NCBI GenBank assembly: GCA_021234155.1 | Contig: JAJEKV010000083.1 | Location: 3,002,241-3,066,240, forward strand | Length of the DNA stretch: 64,000 bases | Direction of reading: 5' to 3' | Origin: Isoetes taiwanensis | Taxonomy: Eukaryota; Streptophyta; Lycopodiopsida; Isoetales; Isoetaceae | Shown here: positions 11,701-23,257 of the stretch, in pieces | Position numbering within the stretch: the first letter of the stretch is position 1 | Layout: each line of letters begins with the position of its first letter | Made by a program: the position numbers and the translations under genes | The notes under the pieces: model-generated | Told to the model about the DNA's origin: nothing | The model's database searches: none | What the model saw: the letters and a program-made list of their open reading frames with translations, nothing else

Positions 11701-14700
11701 TGAGAAACTCATCTGGCATTGTCAATATCATTTATAGATACTAAGACAAAACAGAAGATCTGCACATCTAGTAGAGTGTGGTTACTGAGTTGTCTACTGT
11801 GAGAACATGATTCACCCCCTTTTTTTTAAGGGGGAGGGGTGTTTGTTTTGCACAAAAATTATTTATAAAGTTCCATAGAAGATGTAGACAATGATCTCCA
11901 TGGACAATATCATGTAAATGGGGATACTAAACCATTTCAAGACAACATGCATACCACTGGACTACTTTGATAAGAGAACATGCCTGGAACAGGAAGCAGT
12001 TGAAGCATCCGCTTTTCTGCTGCAATCACATCCACTGCTTTTTCAAATAAAGCACTGGCCCTCGTTTCAAGCTTTTCCTTCAAGATCGTTGCTGCCAGCT
12101 TACCCAGAGTATCATACTCATGTACTACAATTAATCTATTATCTCCTGATGGAGTTGAAAATGCATCTAATGTTGGACAGTGACCCACTACTGCAGCTTC
12201 TGAATAATCACCCGAAAGGGTGGAAGTTGCAGCTGAACCAGAACCTGAAATGCCACTTCTACTGCATCCCAGCCTGCCAAGAGCCTTCTGCAAAAAGTCG
12301 TTTATGCACTTTCTAGTTGTGTCTCTGTCATCTAATATCTGTCTAGATTCTGGCAATATATAGTTTGTCACTTGCTCCACCATGCAGTATAAGACCACCG
12401 GAACAGTTGTCAGGACCGGGGAAATGCTGCCCAAGAGCTGTGAATAGTATCTCATATCCACATCCTGGAATGACAGAATAGAAAGAAAGCATGAGTTTTC
12501 TCTGATAATTGAAAGAAATCCTTTACCTATTAAATTAGCCATAGGAATCAAAGGTCATGTACTTCAGCTGATAATATTTAGTCAACCATTTGCAGCATGG
12601 TACACTCATCTGCGTAGACCTAGCTGTGCAGTCCAACATCTACAATGGCACATTTACCCTGTCCAACATACTATAACGAGAACCATTCTTGTGTTTCTCC
12701 TATTCTGATATTGGAATATCCAGTACATGAGCAGAGATCCATTTAACCTCATGGAGTTTCTTGTTTAGTCCATAACTACATCAATTAAATTCCATGATAT
12801 TATCTAGATTTGTGTATTTAATGAGCGAAAGAACTGAATAGCAAATTGGTCTTTTTATAGAGCCACTCTTCCACGAGCAAAAACAAGAGCAAGGAGCATT
12901 GTGTCCATCCCCATGTTTGATATAAATGAGTTTGACAAGATGTACTCACAATTGGAAGTAATACATTAGAAAAATCTGTGCTCTTAACAGATAGTTGTAT
13001 TTAGATTGTACAGGTACGTCTAAAGTTCAAATGCTACATTAGAAAAAACTGTGTTCTTAATGGATGCTAAGATGTACTAACGACAATTGGAAGTAATATA
13101 ATAGAAAAAAACTGTGCTCTTAATGGATAATTGTAGTTGGATTGTACAGGTACATCTAAGGTTCACATGCTACATGAGAAATAACTGCACTCTTAATAAA
13201 TAGTTGTATTTAGATTGTACAGGTACATCTAAAGTTCATATGCTGATTGAAAGCATTCAATAAGTCCACAGCTAACCACCAAGGTTTTGGGGCTGCCACA
13301 ATCTAGGATCAGATAAATTATGAGTGACAAAAGGAATACTTGTGCGGACTGAGAATACACTGGCTCCGGTAGCAAATTTTACAGTACCACATGTTTAACG
13401 CTCAAGACTTAAGGCACTTGAGCTGCCTAAGTATAAGCTTTTGGCCAAAGATCATATGAGATCTAAAATGCACTTGTGAATTCAAGTTCTGAATTCAAGT
13501 TCTGGTCCCATGTAGGTAGACTTCATCGTATTGCAAGCTCCATTAAAAATCTTCTCTGCAATGCTGTAGGTTTTTTCTAGCAGTGTCTCTGAGTCCAGAA
13601 TGCCCATCTATTCTCCCCAACTACCTTGCGGGGGTTAAGGGGCTCAAACTCGTATGCTCCTTAGGAAATCCCTCGAGCATAGTATGTCCTTTACCAGTCA
13701 TGATACAAAATAAGAGCCAAAATGCAAATTATAGACTGCCGGAAATGGTGTATCTGATCACAAATCCATATCTCTAATTCTATAAAAAAGGGCATACTAT
13801 AGACCCCCAACAGATTGCGCCATTTACGTATATGCTGCATATTAATAACTTATATTTTGTATTCACACTAATCAAGTACATATAATGTGGAAGGTTATCG
13901 AGAACTAACCTTCTCAGAAACAGCAAGAGGAACACTGACAGGTTGAGAATTTTTATCCATGATATCATACTCTTTCACTTGTGCAAAAAGTGTTCTGCAT
14001 GCCTCTGAAAAAGGCTTAACAATGTCATCATACGGGACAGAACCCTGCTCCTCCACCTTGTTGCCTTTCTTCTCAACTTTTTTATCTTTTGGCTTCTTCA
14101 CATCAGCTTGTTTCTGTTCATTATCATTTGTTTGTCCAAAAACTTTATTATAATATACATCAACAACAGCAACTCTCCTAGCTGGTTCATTTAATTTTGA
14201 TGCATATGCAAGTGCCCTCAATTCAGAAACTAATATTGGAGTCTGCACGGCAGGAAATTCAATGATGGAATCATTTGATTGCAATGACTGATCATTTGGT
14301 GCATCGATTGGATAATCTGGAGGTCTAACATATTTAACTACAATGTTAAGAACTGCACGAAAAATGCTTGTGCCCTCAGCAAGCCTGCTAATATATAATG
14401 AATTGCATCCAAGTCCAAGGCACCAGTACAGCCGACCAGTCACATAGGGTCTTTCCAATGTTGACTCCATGCTTCCTACATTTGCCGCCATTGTTATAAC
14501 CTGGACAAGGGAAAACTAATAGCAAGTTATCCCCATTGCACAGTAACACTTACAGTTTGTTCCTATAAACATCACAGATCAAAATTACTTAATCCATAAA
14601 GGCTTTTTGCAATGGTCCATTTTTGTCTCGTCTTGATTTCACTAGATTAACAGTTCCCAAAATATGTGATTAAATTACACAAGCTGAAACCAATTATTAT

Positions 14701-17700
14701 GCTAGAAACCTAAGAATCTAAATGGATACAGAATCATGCTTATTACAAACACGTGCTCGAACCCTTAAACCTTCTATTTCAACAGACTGCTTCTTGTACT
14801 ATACCTGCTTCCTTTACTGCATTGGCATTTCTAATTAGAAAAATGTTTGCTCATTCTTCTCCCCATCGATGGCATGTGATCAAGAGTAAATCAGTTACCA
14901 ACTTTGCTCTTTACAAGAACAATGCAAGTATCTATATCTGAGCAATCCAATTACAATTTCATCTTTACTTTCCCCAAGCAGATTTAAGATGGAACCTAAA
15001 GTGTAACATAAATGATAATCCGTCTGGTTTTGAACAGTCGAATAATCAGGTTCACGTAGCCTTTTCTCAAAAAATAAAGAGGACAGGTTCTTTAATCACT
15101 CAGACCTTGTGTTACTTTATTCATCTCCAAGTAAAAATTTCCTGCCATTCAACATGGTATTGTAGCTGTTCTGGTAATCCCATGTAAGAAAAACAAGAAA
15201 AAACAGATGGGAAAAAAAAAAAATGGAACCTCCCAATGGACTATGAGACTATTGGTAGTCAACTGCATATGTAGTTAGCTTACATTGTTAAGAACACTTT
15301 GTAGGTTGTCATTCTGGTTAGCCCAATATTTGAGCAGCTGAGTCAACATAAGCAGAAATGCTATTTCAGATACAGATGTCGGCAAGGTAGGCATCAATTA
15401 TCGATGCTTCCACCACCTTAAAAGACGCACACCAAAAGGAATGTAGTAAGGTGCCATCGCAGAAGAGAGGTGTTTCCTGTCCAGAACTAGAGCAGCAAGT
15501 TTTGCATGCTCTTCTCATGGAGTTCTTATTGTCATCAGTCCTATAAATGTTCTTGGAATTTGTTCTAAAGTCCATCTAGAATGCTCTCCTATTGAATCGC
15601 AGCTCTAATCCTAATAAGATGCAGCCACATCATAGATACCTTCATAAATGCATATAACACACTGAATAAAATCATAACCATCCATATTTTATATCCTTCC
15701 CAGAAAATGGTGCAAACCTAATAGCACTCGGTTACCTTATTCTCACAGTTCTTGAGATTTTGCTCTGCCTCAGCAACTGACGACTTTAACCTTTGAAGCT
15801 CCTGCTTGAAATCTAACACAGGCACCTCTTTGTTTACAGATGCCTTTTTTTTGCTACTAGCTGCAGCTGTTGCCTTATCTTTGTTTCCTTTTCCTAGAAA
15901 AAAAAAAACCAAATGTATTAATATTTGCGGTGGAATGTACTGAAGTAGAAGAAATTATCTGAATTCATAATTCCATAAACCGCCACCTGCTGCAGCACCC
16001 TTTTGGTCTTTTGAGGTTGACTTAGAAGATACTGCTGGTCCTGGCATAGGATTCTCTGTTTCTTTCTTGACGTTTTCTTTCTCAAACCTCAAGCGTTCTC
16101 TTTCTTTGTTAATAGCTGATTTGACAGCATCTTTTGCAGCAACAATTTGTTCTTGCGCAGTGTTCACAGATTGTTTCGCATCCTGCCATCAATCAGCAGC
16201 ATCAGAATTTAGGTTCCAAATTGATTGTCTGATAGTTTTGTACTATTCATACTTGTTAAACTCCTCAAAATATTACTGCTAGAATAACTAAATGGAAGTC
16301 CTCACAATATTAGTCCTAGAGATGTAGTGTCATATACCTAGGGAACTAGGTTGAGATTTATAAAACTACTTTAACAGAGATATCCAGAAGTCAGGACACC
16401 ACTTTCTAGACCATATCCCTTAACCCTCCCATATGTAATGCTTAGTTAGTAAACAGTTTTTGTCAATATATGAAGGTGAAAAATTTATATTCTTCATTAC
16501 TCGTCCATTTAGTTCTGTTCAGGCTCTTACTTCTAACTCTTTTCTAGTTGCTTCTAGTAAAGACGCCCTCCTCGATTCTTCTTGCCTATGCTCAAAGTCT
16601 TGGTCCAATCTTGACCTAACTTTACCAAATAATCTCCCCAGTATTAAATGGACCAGATAAGATTAAACTAAAAAATGATCTGAGGCAATCAGAGAATGTA
16701 TTCAGCACAAGAGTGATGCCTTTTCATGAAAATGAGCGTACACCTTAGTACAAGATGTTTATTTATCAAACTGATCTTGTTAAAGTACTTTATGTTACTT
16801 CTGAAATACCTACCGCAGCACCTATTGCCCATAGCTATACATGAATCAGTTGCCTCATCCATAATGAAGTGACAATCCCTCCAAATCATTTCTATTACCT
16901 ACCATAAATAAGCTGAATAAAAAGGTCTGGGGTGAGCCAGTCTTCAACAGCCACATCTTTCTTTTTATCAACCTTTTCCTAAAGAATTCAAAAAACAAAT
17001 TTATCAATACCCTATATTACAGGCTGCATCACATGCCATAAAATTTCCACAGTAAAATGCCGCACAGTGCTATGTTGAATTCACAATATAATGCCACCGC
17101 ATACTTGCTATCTTACTTGGTATTTTCCTATTCTGCTTTGATTTTACTCCGTTAATAGGTAAACATTGAACCATAATACGCTTGGGCTTATTCGGGAGTT
17201 TCCCAAATAACCCTTAGAAATTACACTCCTATAGGTGTACCTTTGCTGCCTTTAAGGAGATTCCTAGCTCCGAACCATCAATAAACATCTCCTGCACGCC
17301 GCACAAATAATATGTTTAGCAAGATGTAGCATCAAGCCCATAAGGAGACTCATTGTCTGCAGATGTAGTTTTCCGCGTGCATTTTCTTGATCATTGCCCA
17401 GCTGGGACTAGGGAGTTAGACAATGCTGCCACATTACCTCATCAGCCATTTCTTGAGCATCAACAACAGTAATTGTAAAATCTGTAGATGATGCATTAAC
17501 CAACTCCGCAGCCTTACTGGCGTTAAGATTTCCGTCCATAGTTTCTACACATGCAGCAATTGGAGTCCATGTGATAGGAAAATGTGGTAAAGGTGGTTCC
17601 TGCACATCAATTTTCCAACCATAAACCAATCGAAATGTCCGATAATGCAGCTGGGAGAGAGGATTTAATTAAGGTTCCATTTAGAAGCCTACCTCCCCTT

Positions 17701-17806
17701 CCTTGTATCGTGGTGGAGCTGGAGTTCCTTTTGATATGACAGGAGCACCCTTTTTGGAGGCTGCTTTTGCAGGAGCTTTCGCCGGAGGAGCTTTTGCAGG
17801 AGGCAT
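3490..17806 (-). CDS. SPAG17: SPAG17/PF6-like central-apparatus protein, 23 exons
   Basis: Homolog of SPAG17 (PF6 in Chlamydomonas), a scaffold of the C1a projection of the axonemal central pair needed for flagellar motility; here it should act in sperm flagella. Exons from the 5' end: 17693-17806, 17438-17599, 17241-17291, 16899-16978, 16531-16633, 15987-16182, 15736-15893, 13910-14500, 11984-12464, 11164-11288, 10516-10815, 9046-9243, 7903-8325, 7647-7745, 6216-7130, 5062-5827, 4562-4876, 4386-4490, 4254-4315, 4000-4189, 3829-3921, 3678-3749, 3490-3567; about 1,890 residues, near the animal length of about 2,200. Family landmarks: VDMRYY near residue 487, TREDLVVIV and HHADGTEI near 1120-1145, RLFVMFEGGCGFEIL near 1395, and a C-terminal VAAGM..KLNI segment as in animal SPAG17. 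The N-terminus is Pro/Ala/Lys-rich; a Lys/Glu coiled coil spans about 140-290. The ATG at 17806 is preceded by an in-frame stop. Oddities: a probable GC donor after exon 9, a 1-base frame shift in exon 16, and an unresolved phase at exons 18-20. Confidence 0.88.
8704..8750. repeat. (AAT)n microsatellite in SPAG17 intron 12
   Basis: About 15 AAT units in the intron between exons 12 and 13 of the SPAG17 gene. Confidence 0.95.
9244..10515 (-). other. SPAG17 intron 11, no gene seen
   Basis: Intron of about 1.27 kb with GT at the donor next to exon 11 (exon end 10516) and AG before exon 12 (exon start 9243). A 126-residue open frame lies on the plus strand at 9540-9920, but it has no motif I recognise and runs antisense to the host gene. 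Confidence 0.6.
11214..11849. repeat. 320-bp tandem duplication copying part of SPAG17 exon 10
   Basis: A ~320-bp segment is present twice head to tail: 11214-11533 and 11534-11849. The first copy includes the acceptor and most of real exon 10. The second lies in the upstream intron and repeats the acceptor and the exon start. It carries a 2-base insertion and lacks the exon's 3' part and donor, so it is a pseudo-exon. Each copy ends in a poly(T)-AAGGGGGAGGGG-like tract next to the junction. Confidence 0.85.
12950..13245. repeat. Degenerate tandem repeat in SPAG17 intron 8
   Basis: Three to four imperfect units share 'ctgtgctcttaa', 'agttgtatttagattgtaca' and 'ggtacatctaa'. Units are about 70-130 bp because some are truncated. 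The tract lies in the 1.4-kb intron between exons 8 and 9. Confidence 0.7.
14501..15735 (-). other. SPAG17 intron 7, no exon accepted
   Basis: About 1.24 kb between exons 7 and 8. Both flanking splice junctions are phase 0, so direct splicing keeps the frame. An open stretch at 15366-15575 was examined as an extra exon but its phase does not fit. Confidence 0.6.
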
Positions 17807-18117
17807 AATGGCAGCTTTAGCTACTCAATTCCCAACGAGAAGAGTGCAAAATAGATAACACAGTTCCGATTCTGGTCCCATATTTAAGAGCTGCCGGAAG
17901 TTTTGTTTGATGAATAGAGATTTTGAGACGAGCAGAAGATGCGAGGAGACATGCTTACGTAGCCTCTTATTGTGCGGCACGTGGATAAACAAATTACACA
18001 AATTATAATCCTAACGTTATGGGTGGTGGAGGTTAACCTAATCTCGAATTCCATTTCTTACCTAATCATTCTTGAATTTTGATCTTCATTGAGAGAACTA
18101 GCGATTGCGAGAGGACT

Positions 18118-18366
18118 TCATTGAACCGCTCCGCTCTCCGCTGAGTACATTTGCTTCTTTTCAATCAACCTGAGCCTAAATTGATGGCGAGACGACGCCG
18201 ACAAAGACGCAGACCACTGAGGCACATCAATGTAGGCCTCCTGCTCGATTCTTTCCGCCTTATTGCGCAGAGGCCAAGAAATGCGGCTCTGCTCCTCCTC
18301 CGCCTCCGCCTCTGATTCCAGCTCCAATTGCTCCCGCTCTAATTCTTGCTCCAGCTCCACAACCAA
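18118..18366 (-). CDS. Acidic coiled-coil fragment upstream of SPAG17
   Basis: An 82-codon open frame. The N-terminal third is almost pure Glu/Leu (repeated E-L-E), followed by a more ordinary stretch with W, R and Q residues (SRISWPLRNKAERIEQ) that looks like real protein. I do not recognise the family. It lies about 300 bp upstream of the SPAG17 start on the same strand. Flanking it, 17983-18030 and about 18399-18470 share a ~45-bp block ('ataaacaaattacacaaa' and 'acgttatgggtggtggaggt'), so the fragment may have arrived in, or been bounded by, a local duplication. It may be part of an upstream exon of another gene or a captured gene piece; the start codon is uncertain. Confidence 0.3.
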   Translation of the reverse strand: MVVELEQELEREQLELESEAEAEEEQSRISWPLRNKAERIEQEAYIDVPQWSASLSASSRHQFRLRLIEKKQMYSAESGAVQ

Positions 18367-18432
18367 ATTTATTGTTAAAGTATATATTAGTAATCCTAAA
18401 TAAACAAATTACACAAATAATACATACACTGC

Positions 18433-18686
18433 AAGTGCATCGTAACGTTATGGGTGGTGGAGGTTATCCGTGGTAAACTCATCGGCGCTGCCATGAGTGA
18501 AGTGTGCGACGAATGGCATTGCCAACTGCGGGTTTATACACGGGTGACCTCATACACCCAAGTGCATCGTAACGTTATGGGTGGTGGAGGTTATCCGTGG
18601 TAAACTCATCGGCGCTGCCATGAGTGAAGTGTGCGACGAATGGCATTGCCAACTGCGGGTTTATACACGGGTGACCTCATACACCC
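18433..18686. repeat. Exact 127-bp tandem duplication
   Basis: Copies at 18433-18559 and 18560-18686, starting 'aagtgcatcgtaacgttatg', are identical as far as I can read. The first part also matches 18012-18030 near the SPAG17 promoter. Confidence 0.92.
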
Positions 18687-18871
18687 AAGAGGCTGCAATG
18701 CGTGATTCACGGGACCTGAAATTTCGGAATAGCTTGAAGAACTGTCGAAGCAAGTCCTTGTGGAGCTTGTGTAGGAGGAAGAACTGATTTTATTTATGTT
18801 TAATAAAAAAATTAATAGCTAGTTATTCATTAATTGTCAATATATTTTATTTCATCAATAATAAATTATTC

Positions 18872-18973
18872 AATAATTATTATGAAACCAGTAACTTAAT
18901 ATCATTTAATTCATTTCAATCTAATAATTATTATGAAACCAGTAACTTAATATCATTTAATTCATTTTAATCT
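18872..18973. repeat. Two-copy 51-bp tandem repeat
   Basis: An AT-rich unit starting 'aataattattatgaaacc' is present at 18872-18922 and 18923-18973 with one substitution. Confidence 0.88.
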
Positions 18974-19201
18974 AAAACTTTTGTTAAAGTATTTTTAAAA
19001 GTGTAAAATTTTGTAAATTGTGAAAATCGCTTATCAAACCATCAGATTTTATTCGAAATTATCACGATTGCCAAATTTTGAATCTGTTTGAAATTGTTAT
19101 GTCTTTGAAATGTCTAATTTTAGATAGATTCAAATGAAAATTAGTTTAAAAATCAATTTTATTCTTTTAACCATTATAGTTTTAATTTAAAGATAAACTT
19201 A

Positions 19202-19575
19202 GGGTCCATTGAGACCCGTGGTTAAGTTAAGTTAAGTTAAAAAAAATTAACTAGCTAGTTTAACTTAACTATAACAATTGTATTCGCACCCAAAAGGGTT
19301 AACTTCCTATTAAATACTAAACTTAACTAGGACAAGCAAAATATGTTCACACCCACCATAGTTAAGTTAATAATTTTAACCTAACTAAACAACATGGGTT
19401 GTTGTTCAGACATTGTCCTATTAGGTTAGTAGTAACCGAAATGCCTTCGCACACGCCATTAGTTAAGTTACAACTTTAACTTAACTAGAATGCCTTCAGA
19501 CCATTCTAGTTAAGTTTATTGTTTTAAACTTAACCAATTGCCTTCACACATGTTCTAGTTAAGTTATCTACATGT
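19202..19575. repeat. Harbinger-like terminus with palindromic subterminal repeats
   Basis: A TTA at 19199-19201 is followed by GGGTCCATTGAGACCC and then at least four palindromic units. Each has AGTTAAGTTA facing TAACTTAACT across a short spacer, and units are separated by 'tgccttcacac'-like links. A TTA target and a GGG-starting end suit a PIF/Harbinger element, and clustered subterminal repeats are typical transposase binding sites. I could not find the matching right-hand inverted end. Confidence 0.55.
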
Positions 19576-19806
19576 TCAATGATTTTGCTTTATTTACCTA
19601 CCTTTAGATATAAAATTACAATAGTATAAAGTCTATATGCCAAACAAAATACACCATACTATGTTTTGAGCATACTAAAGAAATATAGATATCTTTTTAT
19701 GGCATAATGTTATGATCATATGAGTTACCATACAATTACAATGAGTTCGTATGACGAAAACGTATACCATACATTATAAACTTACGAGTAAAAGCAGTTT
19801 CTAGAT

Positions 19807-21340
19807 TCATGTAAATACCAAGTACTCTTTCAAGGATTCTCGAATATTAAGACCCTCTTGAATCTCAAGACTCTCTAATGTGCCGCTCTCAACTTCATTA
19901 TTAACTTCAAGGCCCTCTACCATAGAAGTTCCACTCTCAACTTCATTGTCATCATCATTATTCTCAACTTCATGATCATTATCATTCCCTTCAAGTTGTC
20001 GAAGTCTTAATTGTTCCAACTCCTCATCCACATTAGCTTCACCAATATCAATTAGCGTTTGTGAAGGATGCAACATGCATGTGCAACTGTTGGAACATAC
20101 ATGGGCTTCATCCGCAACCTTGTGTCAAGACATTTGAACTTGCCTTTTAAGAGCCCAAATCCTTGCTCGATGTATAAGCGTCCATGTTTCAACTTCTTGT
20201 TAAATATAGCCTCTACAAATACAACAATGTTATTTAAATATTCAAAAAGACAATAGAAAGAACTAACTTCTTACCCGCAATAGTTAATTGCCTAGGATCC
20301 TTTGATATGGTACCATCAACCATGAAGAACATTTATAACCATTATCTCCCAACAAGTATGGTTTTAGCTCCCTCCTAAAGACAATATCCACAAGAGGGTG
20401 CTTGCAATAGTTGGCATTCTTCAATCCTTTTCTTGAGACATGAATTTCTCAAGATTTCTAACATCATGTACGTGGATCCAGGATATCCACGAAATATGTC
20501 CAGGAATCTTCGCTTTGTATCACAAACTGCTTGCATAATGATGCTAAATCTGCATTTTCATCGTAGTAATCAAACCCAGCTGGACCTGCAGGTTGTATGA
20601 TTTGAAAGTGGGTACAATCGATTGCACCAGCTGCAAAAGCAAAAGTGTTAGTCATGAGTTGTTTTGCTGGTTCATCCTTCACACAAGATCATCATATCTA
20701 TAAGTTATCCTAATTCCATTCAAGCTCATCTCATTCTTGAATTCTATAACTGAAGAATCAACAACAAATTTGACAAAATTGAAATCAACAACAAAATTGA
20801 CAAAAGCATAGATCATGAGACTGAAACTCACCAACATTTGGCAATTTCGAAACTTGTTGAAATCCAAAGATCGATCTCCTCTAAGTCTCGCACCGATGGG
20901 AATTTTATTTCATGTCCAAACACTTCCACAATAGCTTTGCAAACTTCCATCACTATCATATGTGCACTACTCTCCCCTATACCAAATTTCTCCGATAGGA
21001 TAAAATAATCCGACCCTCTAAACAATTTTAGCAGGCAACATCCTACTCTAACATCCACAGGGATAGCCTTTCTATAATGCGTGTCTTGCTTTTCAATCTC
21101 ATCACTCAAACTGTTGCATAAAAACTCAAAGCAATCCTTTGACATCCTAAAGGTCCTCTTCCACCTTGCATCATCGTAATATCCCTTTACGAAGCGATCA
21201 AACCAAGTAAAGCTTCTTGGCTTCACCCACCACTCGCCTAAACGATGTCCACAAATGTTCTCATACCCTAAAACTTGCAATGTGGTAACCTCATCTTGTA
21301 CTAGCTTGCCGATGGAGTTATCTTCATTTTGTTGTAGCAA
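19807..21340 (-). pseudogene. PIF/Harbinger transposase (DDE_4 type), decayed
   Basis: Cut-and-paste transposase related to animal HARBI1 and plant PIF. Exon 1 (about 20832-21340) has the N-terminal helical region (FRMSKDCFEFLC and the LRG-like 'LFRGSDYFILSEKFGIGESS') and ends in a GTGAGT donor. After an AG at about 20632 come GAIDCTHF (first catalytic Asp), then PYLLGDNGYK (second Asp, about 20320) and EQGFGLLKGKF (catalytic Glu, about 20160), ending in an ACCILHK-like stretch near 20060. Several single-base frame changes and stops interrupt it, so it is probably inactive. The far 3' part (19807-20076) is Glu/Asp/Asn-rich and may be an acidic tail. It shares the strand with a Myb-like gene upstream, the usual two-gene set of Harbinger elements. 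Confidence 0.82.
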
Positions 21341-22810
21341 AGCAATAAGTTAAGATTGTGATATATCGAGCCATTACTATCATCATTCCTTGTACTAGTT
21401 GATCTTGGTCCTCATTATAGAGCTGCATAAAAATCTCATTAGACGTCAAGTTATTTTATCAAATTCCAAATTATAGGATAATAAAAAATATTCTAAATTA
21501 TAGGATAATAAAAATATTCTAAATCAAATTAATTTGGATATGACCAGGTTAATCTGATCACATATGAGTCTATATGGCTAGTTTCAAGGAAATGACATGA
21601 AGCTGTATGGGCAGGGAAAAAACCAATGGGCATCTCAAGGTATGAATGGAGGATATGAACAAGATGGACCTTAGATAATATAATGGTGTATCAAATTAAC
21701 GCCGAAATGACCAAAATAGATGGATTATATTAGTGCCTACAGAACAAGTCTTTAGAAAGGGGCAAAGATACATGTGAGAACAAGGCTTTATGGATTGGGG
21801 GAACCATGGGGCTTCAAAGATACATGTGAGAACAAGGCTTTATGGAGTTGTTGAACCATGGGGCTTCTTACTATATGTATGGCATTAAAAACTACAAACA
21901 AAGGTTACTAAGAGTACAGGTCATAAAGAAAAATAAAAATCGATGAAGGATGTCACATATTGCCTAAAGGGGGTGCATGCTCAATGGCAAGACCATATGG
22001 TAAGTCTGGAACTGTTTGTCAACATATGGGTAAAGATAGTTTTAAGTAAGGTTGTAATTTATGTGTAAGAATGGAGGCTACTGGATCAAATATGTACCTA
22101 CAAGAATGGCAATGGTATAATCGAGAACGAAGCTTTACATATTGAAGAAGCCAATTAGCAGCTAACTGTACAAAGTGAAGGATATGAGCAAGATAGATTT
22201 CAGACAGTATATGTTGGGTATTATTATAAGGAGAGACACAACATAGGAAACAAATACTAACAAATAGAGAGCTTGGAGGTAAGATTTTAAATACTAACAA
22301 AACAAACTATAGTATGTCACATCTTAGAAGATGGCAATGGCATGAAGCAAATAATGCATAAAGGAGCAACCTGTAATGGTGACGAGCGGCATATTCTCCA
22401 ATATGATTCACCTCATAGAGGATAAGTATGTTGAACACAACTAGAGGAGCTCCTATAAATAAATGTATGCCATTTATTGCAGGGCAGCAGTGCATAATAG
22501 CTTTCTGCCATTTATTGCAGGGCAAATAGCTTTCAGTATAATCTAGTAGAAGCAGACCAAAGCCGATGTGCACATTTTCATCGGGCTCTATTTAGCAGAA
22601 TTAATGAGACAACTAAAAGTAGACTGATTATCTAGCATAAATCCCAGCTGGCCATACTCTGATGTTTTCCTCAGCTTACCTATGGTTACAACTGATGCAC
22701 CACACTAAGGAAGTCTCTAAATCTATTTCTCTATGCTATTTTAGCTTATTTTCTGTTCTCTTGATTCCAAAGTTAAACAAGTTATGAACTGCAAAACAAA
22801 CTGCAAATAC
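21341..22810. other. Non-coding spacer with short tandem duplications
   Basis: No coding exon recognised. Contains a ~29-bp AT-rich duplication (about 21470-21530), an imperfect 52-bp tandem duplication (21764-21815 and 21816-21867) and a short duplication around 'gccatttattgcagggca' (about 22468-22535). It may be the intron or spacer between the two Harbinger-type genes. Confidence 0.55.
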
Positions 22811-22913
22811 CTATTCATCTCCAACTGCATGGTCATTCAATCCATGTCCTCCACATTCAACATGCCCTCCATGTCCGGAAAGATCTCCACGCCCTCCATG
22901 TTCCTGCAAGTAT
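22811..22913 (-). pseudogene. Second copy of a Gly/His-rich exon, with stop
   Basis: Bounded by an AG acceptor (start 22913) and a GTATTT donor (end 22811). It encodes a Gly/His-rich peptide (GHGGH, GGHGLNDH) clearly homologous to the exon at 25680-25793. Here the last codon before the donor is TAG where the other copy has CAG, and the exon is shorter, so it would end the protein. It is best read as a remnant of a duplicated gene segment. Confidence 0.55.
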
Positions 22914-23257
22914 ATGATATACATGAACAATGAAATATGAGCTCAGAAATATTTGCTAAATATTTGACTAGAATTCTTTGAGAACAGCAAGGAGAGGAGA
23001 TTCGAATTTGATAACTTTTAACACCAACACATATTTCAAGGATGTTTCAAAGTTTGAAAAGGTAATGGTTGGTTAGTACAAACTAGCAAATCTCGTTGGG
23101 GCATAATATGGGACATAAAGCCCATATACCATTGGTAGAGATCACCATGTTGAAGGACTAATGCCCACCAAGATCCGCTTAGGTGCCACTCCTTCATACA
23201 ATCATGAAGGGGATTCAGATGCACATTATACAACACTATGAGCAGCAGGTCTCTTTA

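Noticed and set aside
15366-15575. Possible extra SPAG17 exon
   Set aside because: Its open frame does not match the phase-0 junctions of the neighbouring exons, and the residues show no family similarity; direct splicing of exon 7 to exon 8 works.
18433-18686. Tandem repeat considered as a CRISPR-like or other spaced array
   Set aside because: It is a plain head-to-tail duplication of 127 bp with no spacers, in a plant nuclear context.
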